42,788 bases of DNA. Origin: Chlorobiaceae bacterium. GTDB lineage: Bacteria; Bacteroidota; Chlorobiia; Chlorobiales; Chlorobiaceae. Each line of letters begins with the position of its first letter. Position 1 is the stretch's first letter. The notes under the pieces were generated by a model. The model was not told the DNA's origin. It worked only from the letters and a program-made list of their open reading frames with translations, and ran no database searches. Where the stretch lies: the NCBI GenBank assembly GCA_016931495.1, contig JAFGER010000027.1, forward strand, positions 1 to 42,788, read 5' to 3'. The position numbers were made by a program, and so were the translations under genes. This document shows, in pieces, positions 18,946-28,696 of the stretch.

Positions 18946-19323
18946 TTACTTCTTGCCGGCCTTCTTCTTGCCTGCAACGGTCTTGCGCTTGCCCTTCCTG
19001 GTTCTGGAATTGGTGCGGGTGCGCTGGCCGCGAACCGGCAGGGAGCGTCTGTGACGCAAACCGCGGTAGCATCCGATATCCATGAGGCGCTTGATGGAAA
19101 GTTGCTGTTCGGCACGCGCCTCGCCTTCAACCGTGAATTCGTTGCCGATGATCTCCCTGATGGCGTGAGCCTCTTCATCGCTCAACTCCGAAATTTTCTT
19201 GTCAGGAGCGATCCCGGCTTTGGCGAGTATGTTTTTGGCGGATGTTTTCCCGATGCCATACACATAGGTCAATGCAATGACCGCATGCTTGTTCAATGGC
19301 AAATTAACCCCAGCTAACCTCAT
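18946..19323 (-). CDS. rpsM: 30S ribosomal protein S13
   Basis: A 125-aa 30S head protein that contacts the P-site tRNA and the B1 bridges to the large subunit. [26 protein letters not shown] is the helix-two-turn-helix start. [27 protein letters not shown] is the conserved C-terminal part, ending in a Lys-rich tail. It is the first long gene after rpmJ, 35 bp away. Confidence 0.98.
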   Translation of the reverse strand: MRLAGVNLPLNKHAVIALTYVYGIGKTSAKNILAKAGIAPDKKISELSDEEAHAIREIIGNEFTVEGEARAEQQLSIKRLMDIGCYRGLRHRRSLPVRGQRTRTNSRTRKGKRKTVAGKKKAGKK

Positions 19324-19358
19324 ATGTTTTTCTCAAATCTGTTGATTGTTCCTGAAGA

Positions 19359-19475
19359 TCACCCCTGGCGCTGCTTATGGCTTGGATTCACCTTGCAGAT
19401 CACGTACCGTTTTCCTTTGCGCTTGATAATCCTGCAGTGCTCGCAACGTTTTTTGATAGACGAATAAACTTTCAT
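19359..19475 (-). CDS. rpmJ: 50S ribosomal protein L36
   Basis: I found this 38-aa gene by direct translation. It begins [20 protein letters not shown] and ends NPSHKQRQG. It is the zinc-binding form: Cys11, Cys14, Cys27 and His32 form the ribbon (C-x2-C ... C-x4-H). L36 sits near the peptidyl-transferase side of the large subunit. It lies between infA (113 bp upstream) and rpsM, its usual place. A promoter-like sequence sits in the gap before it. Confidence 0.97.
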   Translation of the reverse strand: MKVYSSIKKRCEHCRIIKRKGKRYVICKVNPSHKQRQG

Positions 19476-19530
19476 GGTAAACCCCACATGCTATGATTGT
19501 CCGGTCTGTCCAAAATATGAAAAGGCATGT

Positions 19531-19559
19531 AATGTAATCAAAACATACCAAAGTATCAA
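19531..19559 (-). promoter_or_regulatory. Candidate internal promoter before rpmJ
   Basis: On the minus strand TTGATA (19554-19559) and TACATT (19531-19536) are exactly 17 bp apart, a good sigma-70-like layout. It lies in the 113-bp gap between infA and rpmJ, the widest between protein genes from rpsL to rplQ apart from the one holding the tRNA. It could give the alpha operon its own transcription start. The match is by eye only. Confidence 0.4.
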
Positions 19560-19588
19560 CCGGCTGAAGCCTAAATATTTTCTTTTTT

Positions 19589-19807
19589 TTATTTGTACCG
19601 ATAGGTAATCCGGCCTTTGCTCAGGTCGTATGGTGAAATCTGAACCTTCACCTTGTCGCCGGGAAGGATGCGGATGTAGTGCATCCTGATTTTGCCCGAT
19701 ACGTGCGCGAGCACTTCGAGACCATTTTCGAGCTTCACCCTGAACTGCGCATTCGGGAGCGCTTCCAGAATTTCGCCTTCTACCTCTATTGATTCTTCCT
19801 TGGCCAC
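19589..19807 (-). CDS. infA: Translation initiation factor IF-1
   Basis: A 72-aa OB-fold (S1-like) protein that occupies the ribosomal A site during initiation. It reads [20 protein letters not shown], then [28 protein letters not shown] and [13 protein letters not shown], the full family pattern. It lies 56 bp after map and before rpmJ, as in many spc operons. Confidence 0.98.
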   Translation of the reverse strand: MAKEESIEVEGEILEALPNAQFRVKLENGLEVLAHVSGKIRMHYIRILPGDKVKVQISPYDLSKGRITYRYK

Positions 19808-19863
19808 TCTCTCTCTCCGCTTTTCTTCTGTTCGTTTAACAATGATGCTCTCGCTTCCGGGTC

Positions 19864-20637
19864 TTACCGGGTGAGAATTTCAGCCGGACCATCGCCAATG
19901 GCGATCGTATGCTCGAAATGAGCCGAGGGCTTGCCGTCTTCGGTTACAGCAACCCAGGCGCCACGCTTGCTGACCGCCCGACGGGAACGCCCGAGCGCGA
20001 TCATCGGCTCGATTGCCAGCGTCATGCCTTTACGCAGTTTGACGCCGGTATTGGGCCGACCGTAGTTCGGCACTGGAGGCTCTTCATGCAGCTCGCTGCC
20101 GATGCCATGGCCTACCATGTTCTCGATCACGCTGTAGCCGAACGAGCGCGCATGCTTCTCGATTGCCGAGGAGATGTCGTGCAGACGATTGCCCGCAACG
20201 GCCTGCTCGATACCCCGGTAAAGACATTCGCGCGTTACATCGACCAGCTGCTGCACCGCAGGGTCAACCTGCCCGATGACGAACGTCCTTGCCGAATCTC
20301 CGTGATAACCGCTTTTATAGACGCCGCAATCGACCGAAACAATTTCACCTTCCTGAATGATGCGCTTGTCGCTGGGCACACCGTGCACCACCTCTTCATT
20401 GATCGAAACGCAGAGGGTTGCCGGATAGGGCGTCACGTTGGGTTCACCTTTCGGCACGTAATTCAGAAAACTGGGAACGGCCTGGTGGTCACGAATGAAC
20501 TGCTCTGCAAGCTCGTCGAGGCGCTTGGTGCTCATGCCGGGAGCGATCTCGCGCTCAAGCATGTCGAGCACGCGCCCGACCAGCGCTCCGGCCTCGCGCA
20601 TCAATCCGATTTCACGCTCGCTTTTGATCGTAATCAT
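19864..20637 (-). CDS. map: Type I methionine aminopeptidase
   Basis: This enzyme removes the initiator methionine from new proteins. It is 257 aa without an N-terminal extension. The two-metal site is readable: Asp in [18 protein letters not shown] (both Asp), His in [13 protein letters not shown], Glu in AIEPMIALG and Glu in [10 protein letters not shown]. It lies 16 bp after secY and probably shares its transcript. adk, often found between secY and map, is absent. Confidence 0.96.
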   Translation of the reverse strand: MITIKSEREIGLMREAGALVGRVLDMLEREIAPGMSTKRLDELAEQFIRDHQAVPSFLNYVPKGEPNVTPYPATLCVSINEEVVHGVPSDKRIIQEGEIVSVDCGVYKSGYHGDSARTFVIGQVDPAVQQLVDVTRECLYRGIEQAVAGNRLHDISSAIEKHARSFGYSVIENMVGHGIGSELHEEPPVPNYGRPNTGVKLRKGMTLAIEPMIALGRSRRAVSKRGAWVAVTEDGKPSAHFEHTIAIGDGPAEILTR

Positions 20638-20653
20638 TGCACCGCCTCCCCTC

Positions 20654-21979
20654 TCATCGGCGCCCCCGTGCCTTGGCGGTCTTCATGAAACCGTCGTAGT
20701 GGCGCATCATCAGGTGGCTCTCAACCTGCTGAAGCGTGTCGAGACCGACGCTGACAATGATGAGCAGGCTGGTGCCGCCGAAAAACTGGGCGAAGCCGGG
20801 AGTCACATTCCCGAACTTGGTCAGGAAGGTGGGCAGCACGGCTATCAGCGCCAGCGCGATTGCGCCGGGCAGCGTGATTCTGGTCAGGATATTATCGATG
20901 AATTCCTCGGTGCTCTTGCCGGGACGCACCCCGGGAATGAAGCCACCCTGACGGCGCATCGTGTCGGCGACCTCTTTGGGATTGAACGCGATGGCCGTAT
21001 AGAAATAGGTGAAGAAAACGATCATGAGTCCGAAAATGAGCGCATACCACCACGAGTCATAAGCAAATGCCGACGCGACCTGCTGCATCACCTCGCTTTC
21101 AGGGAAGAACGACAGGAACGTACTCGGCAGAAACATGATCGACTGCGCAAAAATGATCGGCATGACGCCGGCCGTGTTCACCTTCATCGGAATGTACTGC
21201 GTGCCGCCACCATACACTTTTCGGCCAACCACCCGCTTGGCATGCTGCACCGGAATTCTTCTTGTCGCCACGGTCAGCAGCACGACCGCTGCGACGATCA
21301 GCGCCATGAGCGCCATGATCACCAGTTCAACGATCCAGTTCTTGCTGCCGAACGAGACCGACTGAATCTCAGCCACGAGTGACTGCGGAAAGCCCGCAAG
21401 AATACCGATCATGATGATGAGCGAAATACCGTTTCCGATACCGCGCTCCGTTATCAGTTCGCCGAGCCACATGATGAACACGGTGCTGGCGGTCAGAATG
21501 ACGATAGCCGTGATCGTGAAAAAGATGCCAGGCTCGGGCACAACAACCTTGCCGAACGAAGCCGGACTTGACAGGTTGACACTCACACCCCAGGCCTGGA
21601 GAAATGCCAGGAGCACCGTGCCGTACCGGGTGTACTGGTTGATTTTCTGCCGCCCCTCTTCGCCCTCTTTCTGAAGCTTCTGAACGTACGGTGTCACCGC
21701 ACCGAGAAGCTGGATGATGATCGATGCCGAAATGTAAGGCATGATGCCGAGCGAAAAGATCGAGGCGCGTGCAAACGCGCCTCCGACAAACAGGTCAAAC
21801 AGACCGAACAGGTCATTGCTGTGCGTGTTGGTTGCGCTCGCAATCGCCGAGGCGTCAACTCCGGGGATGGTAATGTGCGATCCCATCCTGTACACGAACA
21901 GGAGCAGGAGGGTATAGAGTATCCGCTGCCTTAACTCAGGGATTTTATTGATATTGCGAATGCTCTCAGTAAGCTTCAT
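20654..21979 (-). CDS. secY: Preprotein translocase subunit SecY
   Basis: SecY (441 aa) is the channel of the Sec translocon in the inner membrane. Ten hydrophobic segments can be followed along the chain. TIPGVDASAI near the plug region, LGIMPYISASIIIQLLG, ITERGIGNGISLII and FFTYFYTAIAFNPKEVADTMRRQGGFIPGVRPG are strong signatures. It ends with the cytoplasmic tail HYDGFMKTAKARGRR. It lies 18 bp after rplO. Confidence 0.98.
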   Translation of the reverse strand: MKLTESIRNINKIPELRQRILYTLLLLFVYRMGSHITIPGVDASAIASATNTHSNDLFGLFDLFVGGAFARASIFSLGIMPYISASIIIQLLGAVTPYVQKLQKEGEEGRQKINQYTRYGTVLLAFLQAWGVSVNLSSPASFGKVVVPEPGIFFTITAIVILTASTVFIMWLGELITERGIGNGISLIIMIGILAGFPQSLVAEIQSVSFGSKNWIVELVIMALMALIVAAVVLLTVATRRIPVQHAKRVVGRKVYGGGTQYIPMKVNTAGVMPIIFAQSIMFLPSTFLSFFPESEVMQQVASAFAYDSWWYALIFGLMIVFFTYFYTAIAFNPKEVADTMRRQGGFIPGVRPGKSTEEFIDNILTRITLPGAIALALIAVLPTFLTKFGNVTPGFAQFFGGTSLLIIVSVGLDTLQQVESHLMMRHYDGFMKTAKARGRR

Positions 21980-21997
21980 GGCAGCTCATTCCGTGGT

Positions 21998-22558
21998 TCA
22001 AGACTTGGCTGATTTCTTCTGCTTCTTTATCTTTACAACTTTAGCTTTTGGAGTCAGGAGAGCCTCTTCGAACGGCAAGCCATTGACTTTGGCGGCCTCT
22101 TCGAGCGTGCGGTGAGCCGTGACCGTCTTGCCGCCAGCATTCTCGATCTTCTCCACAGCGCTCTTGCTGAAGAAATGAGCCGTAATGGTCACAGCGGAAG
22201 AAAGCTCACCGTTGCCGAGCACCTTGAAATACTCCTGGTTGCTTGCGTTGCAGAGGTGCTTGAGATCGAGCAGGCCAATCTCTTCGCCAATGAGCCCCTT
22301 CTCGATCCACATCTGGATCTGGGCCACGTTGATGCAAGCCACCTTCTTTCTGTTGGGAGGCGTGAAACCGAATTTGGGAAGACGCCTGTAGATCGGCATC
22401 TGACCGCCTTCAGCGACCGGACGGGTATAACCGCTTCTCGACTGCTGACCCTTGTTGCCTTTGCCGGCAGTGGTGCCGTTGCCTGAACCGGGTCCGCGGC
22501 CGACCCTTTTTCTTCCCTTGACAGCGCCTTTGGCAGGGCGGAGTGAACTTAAATCCAT
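21998..22558 (-). CDS. rplO: 50S ribosomal protein L15
   Basis: At 186 aa this is longer than the roughly 145 aa of E. coli, mostly through a basic C-terminal extension. The N-terminus has the typical DLSSLRPAKGAVKGRKRVGRG, then GNKGQQSRSGY and EGGQMPIYRRLPKFGF. L15 joins late in large-subunit assembly. It is spaced 34 bp after rpmD. Confidence 0.96.
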   Translation of the reverse strand: MDLSSLRPAKGAVKGRKRVGRGPGSGNGTTAGKGNKGQQSRSGYTRPVAEGGQMPIYRRLPKFGFTPPNRKKVACINVAQIQMWIEKGLIGEEIGLLDLKHLCNASNQEYFKVLGNGELSSAVTITAHFFSKSAVEKIENAGGKTVTAHRTLEEAAKVNGLPFEEALLTPKAKVVKIKKQKKSAKS

Positions 22559-22592
22559 TGTTTGAATTCCCGACTTTCTTTAGTGATTCTTC

Positions 22593-22778
22593 TTAAAGCT
22601 CTTCAACCTTGACAAGGTGCTGAACGACGCGTATCTGACCTCTGGTGCAGGCGTTGTCCTTGATCTGAACCTTGTAGTTGGGTCTTCCCAGACCGAGAGC
22701 CTTGATCGTAGCCTTCTGCTTCTTGGTGCCGCCGATAACGCTGCGCACCTGGGTAACCTGTAACATTTTCTCGCTCAT
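22593..22778 (-). CDS. rpmD: 50S ribosomal protein L30
   Basis: Start at the ATG at 22778 (61 aa, MSEKMLQVTQVRSVIGG). AGGAG lies 8 bp before it, while the in-frame GTG at 22787 overlaps that site. KKQKATIKALGLGRPNYKVQIKD is the L30 signature. It is 15 bp after rpsE and cotranscribed. Confidence 0.95.
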   Translation of the reverse strand: MSEKMLQVTQVRSVIGGTKKQKATIKALGLGRPNYKVQIKDNACTRGQIRVVQHLVKVEEL

Positions 22779-22793
22779 GCTCGCCACTCCTTT

Positions 22794-23312
22794 TTAGCTT
22801 TCGTATACCTCTTGCAGGGTCTTCGAGCGGCGCTCGGCCACATCGTTGGCATCGGAGATGCTCTGAAGACCCCTGATGGCTGCCTTAACCACGTTGTGCG
22901 GGTTTGAGGAGCCGAGAGACTTGGTCAGGATGTCATGGATACCGGCCATTTCAAGCACGGCCCTGACAGCTCCGCCGGCGATCAGTCCCGTACCGGGAGT
23001 CGCAGGCTTCATCAGCACTTTGGCTGATCCGTATTTTGCGACGATCGGGTGGGGAATGGTTCCCTTCACGATCGGCACCTTGATGACGTTCTTCTTGCCA
23101 TCTTCAACGCCTTTGGCGATGGCATCCTGAACTTCGTTGGCTTTTCCGAGCCCGTATCCAACATGGCCTTCCTTGTCACCGACAACGACAATAGCGTTGA
23201 AACCGAAGCGCTTGCCGCCCTTGACCACCTTGGCGGTTCTGTTGATGTGCACCAGCTTCTCTTTCAGATTCAACTCACCGGGCTTGATATTCCTGGCAGA
23301 TTTTTTCGACAT
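22794..23312 (-). CDS. rpsE: 30S ribosomal protein S5
   Basis: A 172-aa protein with the N-terminal double-stranded-RNA-binding domain ([39 protein letters not shown]) and the C-terminal domain ([37 protein letters not shown]). S5 helps set decoding accuracy. Normal length; 20 bp after rplR. Confidence 0.98.
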   Translation of the reverse strand: MSKKSARNIKPGELNLKEKLVHINRTAKVVKGGKRFGFNAIVVVGDKEGHVGYGLGKANEVQDAIAKGVEDGKKNVIKVPIVKGTIPHPIVAKYGSAKVLMKPATPGTGLIAGGAVRAVLEMAGIHDILTKSLGSSNPHNVVKAAIRGLQSISDANDVAERRSKTLQEVYES

Positions 23313-23332
23313 GTACGTTCTCTTTGAAAATT

Positions 23333-23692
23333 TTAAAAGATCAGGCCTGCTTGGCGTGCGCCATCGGCCAGAGCCTTGATGCGCCCGTGGTAGCGGAATC
23401 CGTTCCTGTCGAAAACGACGCTGGAAATGCCCTGGGCAATCGCTTTCTCGGCAATCTGTTTGCCAATCGCGGCGCTCTTTTCGGATTTGGAACCCTGAAG
23501 ACCGGCATTGTCTTTTGACATCGTCGAAACCGCAATAAGTGTCTTGCCGCTTTCATCGTCAATCAGTTGCGCATAGATCTGCGACAGACTCCTGAACACG
23601 CACAGCCTGGGCCTTGTTCCGGTGCCTTGCACAGTCGCCCTGCTTCTTGCCTTGATTTTCTGCCTGCGGGCAGTTTTATCGATTTGGCTCAT
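23333..23692 (-). CDS. rplR: 50S ribosomal protein L18
   Basis: A 119-aa protein that binds 5S rRNA with L5. It has [31 protein letters not shown] and ends [26 protein letters not shown]. The N-terminus is basic, as usual. It lies 59 bp after rplF. Confidence 0.97.
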   Translation of the reverse strand: MSQIDKTARRQKIKARSRATVQGTGTRPRLCVFRSLSQIYAQLIDDESGKTLIAVSTMSKDNAGLQGSKSEKSAAIGKQIAEKAIAQGISSVVFDRNGFRYHGRIKALADGARQAGLIF

Positions 23693-23751
23693 TATCTCTA
23701 ACCGTATAAATGTTTGTTACCTGACTTTTTCGGATCACCGGCACGGCTGGC

Positions 23752-24291
23752 TTACTTGCCCGCAGCCTTGCCTTCCTTGCGGCGGATGACTTCACCTTCG
23801 TACTTGATGCCTTTGCCGCGGTACGGTTCCGGCTTTCTGAAGGAGCGGATCTTTGCTGCGATCTGGCCTACCAGAGCCTTGTCGATACCACTGACAAGAA
23901 TAACGGTCGGTTCGGGCACCTCGATTTTGATTTCGGCAGGAGCCTTGAAATAGATCATGTGCGAGAAACCGACGGTCAGCGCAAGCATGTCGCCCTTCAT
24001 CTCGGCGCGATAACCGACACCCGACATTTCGAGCTTGCGGGTAAACCCTTTGGTCACACCCTCGACCATGTTGCTGACCAACATGCGGTACAGTCCGTGC
24101 ATGGCACGTGAACGCTTGTTGTCATCGATCCTCGTAACGGTCACGGCGCCATCTTCAACCGTAACGGTAACCTCATCGACCAGAGCCTGCGAAAGCGAAC
24201 CCTTCGGGCCGGTTACGTTGATCATCTTGTCCTTGACCTCGACCTTAGCCTGATCAGCAAGCCTGATCGGCATTTTTCCTATTCTTGACAT
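23752..24291 (-). CDS. rplF: 50S ribosomal protein L6
   Basis: A 179-aa protein with two duplicated alpha/beta domains near the GTPase centre. It has MSRIGKMPIRL, GPKGSLSQ, HGLYRMLVSNMVEGVTKGF and the C-terminal PEPYRGKGIKYEGEVIRRKEGK. Normal length. It is 29 bp after rpsH. Confidence 0.98.
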   Translation of the reverse strand: MSRIGKMPIRLADQAKVEVKDKMINVTGPKGSLSQALVDEVTVTVEDGAVTVTRIDDNKRSRAMHGLYRMLVSNMVEGVTKGFTRKLEMSGVGYRAEMKGDMLALTVGFSHMIYFKAPAEIKIEVPEPTVILVSGIDKALVGQIAAKIRSFRKPEPYRGKGIKYEGEVIRRKEGKAAGK

Positions 24292-24320
24292 GGTAAACTG
24301 ATGCTCTTTGGCTTAGAAAA

Positions 24321-24722
24321 TTAATAAATACGGAACAGCACCTCGCCGCCGACGTTCTGCTCGCGTGCTTCCTTGTCGGTCAGGATACCTTTTGAAGTCG
24401 AAAGAATGAACAGGCCGAGCCCGCCAAGGTATCGCTTGATATCCTTGCCCTGATAGACCCTGCGGCCCGGTTTGCTGACCCTCGAAATCTCCTTGATGGC
24501 ATGCCGTCCGTCAGCCGTGTATTTCAGCTCGACACGGATGAGAGGGAACTTGTCTTCTTCGGTTTTGATCACCGTGTAGTTCTGGATGTACCCTTTTTCG
24601 ACAAGCAGTTTGGAGAGATTCTCCCTGACCCTGGTGTAAGGAATATCGGTCGTCTTGTTTTTTGCGCTCCCGGCATTTCTGATGCGGGTGATGAAATCGG
24701 CTATGGAATCCGTTACGGGCAT
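24321..24722 (-). CDS. rpsH: 30S ribosomal protein S8
   Basis: This 133-aa protein binds helix 21 of 16S rRNA. It has [46 protein letters not shown] and ends GGEVLFRIY. In E. coli S8 represses the spc operon at the rplE leader; no such site was checked here. It lies 62 bp after rpsN. Confidence 0.98.
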   Translation of the reverse strand: MPVTDSIADFITRIRNAGSAKNKTTDIPYTRVRENLSKLLVEKGYIQNYTVIKTEEDKFPLIRVELKYTADGRHAIKEISRVSKPGRRVYQGKDIKRYLGGLGLFILSTSKGILTDKEAREQNVGGEVLFRIY

Positions 24723-24784
24723 GGCTAACAGTTGGTTACATTCGTAAATGATCAGACATCTATCTATCGATCCCGGCGGCGCGC

Positions 24785-25054
24785 TTACCAGCTTGCCTTT
24801 CTGACGCCGGGAAGCTTGCCTTCAAGGGCCAGTTTGCGGAACATATTCCGGCAAAGTCCGAACTTCTCGTAGTTACCGCGGCCCCGGCCGGTCAGAACGC
24901 AACGATTGCGGACCCTCGTGGCGGAACTGTCGCGGGGAAGCTTGCGAAGGGCTTCGTAATCGCCGGCTTTTTTCAGCTCTTCACGTTTTGCCGCGTATTT
25001 TTCGACAAGCTCCTTCCTTTTTTCGTTACGTGCAATGATGCTTTTCCTTGCCAT
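24785..25054 (-). CDS. rpsN: 30S ribosomal protein S14, zinc-free form
   Basis: An 89-aa S14 of the longer type without the CxxC zinc ribbon. It runs [24 protein letters not shown], then [21 protein letters not shown] and [25 protein letters not shown]. It assembles into the 30S head. It is 21 bp after rplE. Confidence 0.97.
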   Translation of the reverse strand: MARKSIIARNEKRKELVEKYAAKREELKKAGDYEALRKLPRDSSATRVRNRCVLTGRGRGNYEKFGLCRNMFRKLALEGKLPGVRKASW

Positions 25055-25075
25055 CTTGATTCGTCCTTTATATGA

Positions 25076-25660
25076 TTAGTTCTTCTTTTTGAAGGGCATG
25101 CCGAGCAGGCTGAGAAGCTCGAAGGCCTCCTCATCCGTTTTTGCCGAAGTGACGAAACTGATATCCATGCCGTTGATCCTCGGCACCTTGTCGATGTCGA
25201 TTTCCGGGAAGATGATCTGCTCGCGAATGCCCGCATTGTAGTTGCCGCGTCCGTCGAAGCTCGTGTCGCTCAGACCGCGGAAATCGCGGATACGCGGCAC
25301 GGAAACCGTCACGAAACGATCAAGGAATTCATACATCATTCTGCGGCGGAGGGTAACTCGGCAGCCGATTGCCTGGCCTTCGCGAAGCTTGAAGTTCGAG
25401 ATAGCCTTTTTGGCCTTGCGAACCTGGGGCTTCTGGCCGGTAATCTGGCCGAGCTCCTGCATGGCGGTTTCGAGCAGCTTGGGCTCCTGGGCGGCTTCAC
25501 CCACACCGATGTTCACCGCAATCTTCTCGAGGCGGGGAACCATCATGATATTCTTGTATTTGAATCGCTCCATGAGCTTCGGAACAACGGTCTCCCGGTA
25601 ATAGACCTCAAGGCGTGCAGGCGCTAATACTTCCTGCTCTACAGTCTCTTTTTTGGACAT
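25076..25660 (-). CDS. rplE: 50S ribosomal protein L5
   Basis: A 194-aa 5S rRNA-binding protein that also touches the P-site tRNA. Signatures are [62 protein letters not shown] and [23 protein letters not shown]. The N-terminus has a short family-variable extension. It is 63 bp after rplX. Confidence 0.98.
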   Translation of the reverse strand: MSKKETVEQEVLAPARLEVYYRETVVPKLMERFKYKNIMMVPRLEKIAVNIGVGEAAQEPKLLETAMQELGQITGQKPQVRKAKKAISNFKLREGQAIGCRVTLRRRMMYEFLDRFVTVSVPRIRDFRGLSDTSFDGRGNYNAGIREQIIFPEIDIDKVPRINGMDISFVTSAKTDEEAFELLSLLGMPFKKKN

Positions 25661-25723
25661 CTTTGCTTTTACCTGTTACACAGGATGGTCTTGGTCATCC
25701 TGCCTTTTTATTGAAAATCCCTG

Positions 25724-25966
25724 TCAGCTCTTTTTGACGTTCGACGCATGAATTGGAAACTCACGCTCGATGATCGTGCCCTGCGGCATGGCCTGCGTCG
25801 GACGCATGTGACGTTTGCGGATATTGACTCCCTCGACGATCACGCGGCCTTTCTGCGGATAGACCTTCAGAACCTTGCCCGACTTGCCCTTGTCGTTTCC
25901 GGCGATGACAACGACATCATCATTCTTCTTGACGTGGAGCTTGACCTTTTTAATGCCTGTTTTCAT
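25724..25966 (-). CDS. rplX: 50S ribosomal protein L24
   Basis: At 80 aa this is a compact L24, an assembly initiator for the large subunit. The KOW motif lies in [23 protein letters not shown], followed by [13 protein letters not shown]. The tRNA-Gly gene lies 31 bp upstream on the same strand, between this gene and rplN. Confidence 0.97.
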   Translation of the reverse strand: MKTGIKKVKLHVKKNDDVVVIAGNDKGKSGKVLKVYPQKGRVIVEGVNIRKRHMRPTQAMPQGTIIEREFPIHASNVKKS

Positions 25967-25997
25967 GGTTGACCTGTATAATATTATTCATGAACTG

Positions 25998-26070
25998 AGC
26001 GGGAGACGGGACTCGAACCCGCGACCAACAGCTTGGAAGGCTGTGACTCTACCAGCTGAGTTACTCCCGC
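25998..26070 (-). tRNA. tRNA-Gly (anticodon UCC)
   Basis: A full cloverleaf on the minus strand. The acceptor stem is GCGGGAG/CTCCCGC, the D-arm ACTC/GAGT, the anticodon stem ACAGC/GCTGT with loop CTTCCAA (anticodon UCC, reading GGA and probably other GGN codons), and the T-arm GCGGG-TTCGAGT-CCCGT with one G-U pair. The discriminator base is U, as expected for glycine, and CCA is not encoded. It sits 11 bp after rplN and 31 bp before rplX, so it is almost certainly cut out of the ribosomal protein transcript. Confidence 0.97.
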
Positions 26071-26081
26071 TGATCGGCTCC

Positions 26082-26450
26082 TCAGAGAACTTCCGGAGCC
26101 AGCGATACGATCTTCATATATCTTTTGTCGCGAAGCTCGCGTGCGACCGGTCCGAAAATTCGCGTGCCTCTCGGTTCACCCTGCGCATTGAGCAGCACAA
26201 CAGCGTTCTCGTCGAACCTGATGTATGAACCATCCTTGCGCTTCTGCTCCTTGACGCAGCGAACGACCACTGCCTTGCAGACATCTTTTTTCTTGACGAC
26301 GCCGCCGGGAACCGCTGCCTTGACCGTTACCATGATCTGGTCTCCGAGGGCTGCATAACGCCTTCCGGTACCACCGAAGACATGAATGCACCGCACCTTT
26401 TTCGCTCCGCTATTATCGGCAACAACCAGATTTGTCTCTTTCTGGATCAT
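26082..26450 (-). CDS. rplN: 50S ribosomal protein L14
   Basis: A 122-aa, very conserved protein that bridges the two subunits. [27 protein letters not shown] starts it, followed by [29 protein letters not shown] and [31 protein letters not shown]. Exact usual length. The tRNA-Gly gene follows 11 bp downstream. Confidence 0.98.
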   Translation of the reverse strand: MIQKETNLVVADNSGAKKVRCIHVFGGTGRRYAALGDQIMVTVKAAVPGGVVKKKDVCKAVVVRCVKEQKRKDGSYIRFDENAVVLLNAQGEPRGTRIFGPVARELRDKRYMKIVSLAPEVL

Positions 26451-26485
26451 CCTGCATTAACCCCTGTTAATTGATAATAAATCGG

Positions 26486-26770
26486 TTACTTGGCTTTTTC
26501 GACGATTTCGACGAGCCTGCAACTCTTGTTTTTGCTGAGCGGCCTGCACTCGGTGACCCGAACCAGATCGCCCACACCAGCCTCGTTGTTTTCGTCATGA
26601 GCCATGAGGCGGGTGGTCTTCTTAAAGTACTTCTTGTACACCGGATGCTGAACCCTGCGTTCGACGGCAACGACGATACCCTTGTCCATACTGTCGCTTA
26701 CAACCTTGCCCAACCAGCTCTTTTTTCTGCCCCTCGCTTCAGCTCCACTTGACATTGCTGCGTTGTCCAT
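26486..26770 (-). CDS. rpsQ: 30S ribosomal protein S17
   Basis: A 94-aa OB-fold protein. The conserved core is [34 protein letters not shown], then [36 protein letters not shown]. About 15 extra residues precede the core. CAGGAAA lies 11 bp before the ATG at 26770. It is 52 bp after rpmC. Confidence 0.96.
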   Translation of the reverse strand: MDNAAMSSGAEARGRKKSWLGKVVSDSMDKGIVVAVERRVQHPVYKKYFKKTTRLMAHDENNEAGVGDLVRVTECRPLSKNKSCRLVEIVEKAK

Positions 26771-26822
26771 TTTGTTTTATTTCCTGTTGAAACCGGTTAT
26801 TGATAACTCTGCCGGACGCTTG

Positions 26823-27029
26823 TCAGGCTTTGCTGTTTTCCTGAAGCTCCATCTGCGTGAGCCTGGTCTTCATCCTGGCGATGTCACGCCTGGAATTGCG
26901 GAAAACCATCGGATTCTGCGGCGGTTCGATCGCCTTGTGAAAGTTGATATCGGCCAGTCTGTTTTCAAGCTCGTCGATTTTTTCGATGAGCTCTTTGCTG
27001 CTCATAGCCGCAATTTCATAGTTTTTCAT
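26823..27029 (-). CDS. rpmC: 50S ribosomal protein L29
   Basis: A 68-aa two-helix protein near the exit tunnel. I chose the ATG at 27029 (MKNYEIAAMSSKELIEKIDE) because AGGGG lies about 8 bp before it. The in-frame GTG at 27038 directly touches that site. NPMVFRNSRRDIARMKTRLTQ is the conserved C-terminal helix. It is 30 bp after rplP. Confidence 0.95.
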   Translation of the reverse strand: MKNYEIAAMSSKELIEKIDELENRLADINFHKAIEPPQNPMVFRNSRRDIARMKTRLTQMELQENSKA

Positions 27030-27059
27030 AATACGCACCCCTGGCGGTTAGATTGCTCT

Positions 27060-27479
27060 TTATCCTTCGTAATCGGGCCTGACGATAAATCTGGTCTTGA
27101 TCGGCAGCTTTTTGGCGGCCAGCCTGAATGCTTCCTGCGCAACTTCACGAGATACACCGTCAGCTTCAAACATGACACGGCCCGGCTTGACGACAGCAAC
27201 CCAGAACTCCGGATTACCTTTTCCAGAACCCATTCGGGTTTCTGCCGGCTTCTTGGTGACCGGTTTGTCAGGGAAAATCCTGATCCAGATCTTTCCGTCC
27301 CTCTTCATATAACGGTTCATGGCGACACGGGCTGCCTCGATCTGGCGGCTAGTAATCCAGGCCGGCTCCAGAGCCTTCAGGCCGAAGGTGCCGAACGTAA
27401 CGGCTGTGCCGCGCTGGGCGTTCCCCTTCATACGGCCACGCTGTGTCTTTCTATACTGAACCCTCTTTGGCATTAACAT
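27060..27479 (-). CDS. rplP: 50S ribosomal protein L16
   Basis: A 139-aa protein near the A site and the tRNA elbow. It begins [19 protein letters not shown] and has the typical [50 protein letters not shown] and [11 protein letters not shown]. Normal length. It is 50 bp after rpsC. Confidence 0.98.
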   Translation of the reverse strand: MLMPKRVQYRKTQRGRMKGNAQRGTAVTFGTFGLKALEPAWITSRQIEAARVAMNRYMKRDGKIWIRIFPDKPVTKKPAETRMGSGKGNPEFWVAVVKPGRVMFEADGVSREVAQEAFRLAAKKLPIKTRFIVRPDYEG

Positions 27480-27529
27480 ACCGGCAACTCCATTCTATTT
27501 CTTCAAATTATATGGTACTGTGTATCTGT

Positions 27530-28291
27530 TCACGCCTTCTTGGACGGACGGCGGCGGCGTTTCGCTCCGCGGGTGTCGCCACGGCCCCGGCCGCGTGTAT
27601 CACCGCGACGCTCCTGCATCTTCTTCATCTCTTCCTCTTCGATAGCGTCGAGCCTCTGGACAAGGACTTCACCTTTGTAAACCCAGACCTTGATGCCGAT
27701 AGCACCGGCAATGGTGTGGGCGGTCACGCTGGCGTAATCAACATTGGCGCGGAGCGTGTGCAGCGGAATCTTGCCCTCCTTGTACTGCTCGGCCCTGGCA
27801 ATTTCGACACCGCCAAGACGGCCTGCGCAGCGGATTCTGACACCTTCGGCGCCAGCACGCATCGCCTGCTGGATCGCCATCTTCATGGCACGGCGGAACG
27901 AGACGCGGTTTTCAAGCTGGTAAGCAATGTTCTCGCCGATGAGCTGCGCCTCGATTTCGGGCTTGATCACCTCGATGACATCGATCTTCACCTCTTTGCT
28001 GGTGATGCGGGTCAGCTCCTGGGAAAGGTTGTTGATCTCCTCGCCCTTGCGACCTACCACAGCGCCTGGACGTGCGGCGTGGATATTGAGCTTGATATGC
28101 TTGGTCGTACGCTCGATAACAATCTTCGAAATACCGGCCTTCTCTTTCTTCAGCCTTGCCTGGACGTAGTTGCGGATAACCTGATCCTGCTTGATCTTTT
28201 CGGCGATAACCGGTCCGTCGTCATACCAGCGGGAGGTCCAGTCTTTGATGATTCCCAGCCTGAATCCGGTTGGATTTACTTTCTGACCCAA
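27530..28291 (-). CDS. rpsC: 30S ribosomal protein S3
   Basis: A 253-aa protein with an N-terminal KH domain ([21 protein letters not shown], then [19 protein letters not shown]) and the S3 C-terminal domain ([30 protein letters not shown]). The C-terminus is extended by Arg/Gly-rich repeats ([14 protein letters not shown]), which is longer than in E. coli. It acts at the mRNA entry tunnel. It is 14 bp after rplV. Confidence 0.98.
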   Translation of the reverse strand: MGQKVNPTGFRLGIIKDWTSRWYDDGPVIAEKIKQDQVIRNYVQARLKKEKAGISKIVIERTTKHIKLNIHAARPGAVVGRKGEEINNLSQELTRITSKEVKIDVIEVIKPEIEAQLIGENIAYQLENRVSFRRAMKMAIQQAMRAGAEGVRIRCAGRLGGVEIARAEQYKEGKIPLHTLRANVDYASVTAHTIAGAIGIKVWVYKGEVLVQRLDAIEEEEMKKMQERRGDTRGRGRGDTRGAKRRRRPSKKA

Positions 28292-28305
28292 TGCTATCTC
28301 CTTGT

Positions 28306-28665
28306 TTATTTGGTTACCGGTGTCTTGACCTTGTCAACCACGATGGTCAGGTGGTTGGAGCGCTTGCGGATCCTGTATGCACGACCCATCGGCGCAGGCA
28401 GAAGCCTCCTGAGCGAAGGACCTTCGTCCACGAACACGGCCTTCACGAAAAGCTCGTTGTCGCTCACTCTTTCATCGGGATTGAGCTGCGAGTAATTTGC
28501 AACAGCCGATTTGAGCGTAACCATCACGTTACGGGCAGCGCTTTTGGTGGAGTTGAGCAGGATGGCTTTCGCCTGATCGACCTGCTTGCCACGAACAAGG
28601 CCGGCTACGAGCCGCATTTTGCGGGGCGACGTCGGTGTATGCCGTAAAATTGCTTTAGCTTGCAT
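28306..28665 (-). CDS. rplV: 50S ribosomal protein L22
   Basis: A 119-aa protein lining the exit tunnel. It begins [27 protein letters not shown], with AAILLN-type helices and the beta-hairpin loop region [29 protein letters not shown], the macrolide-sensitive constriction. No unusual change is seen. It is 31 bp after rpsS. Confidence 0.97.
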   Translation of the reverse strand: MQAKAILRHTPTSPRKMRLVAGLVRGKQVDQAKAILLNSTKSAARNVMVTLKSAVANYSQLNPDERVSDNELFVKAVFVDEGPSLRRLLPAPMGRAYRIRKRSNHLTIVVDKVKTPVTK

Positions 28666-28696
28666 GATATATCTTTACCTTTCCGCTTGATTCAGA

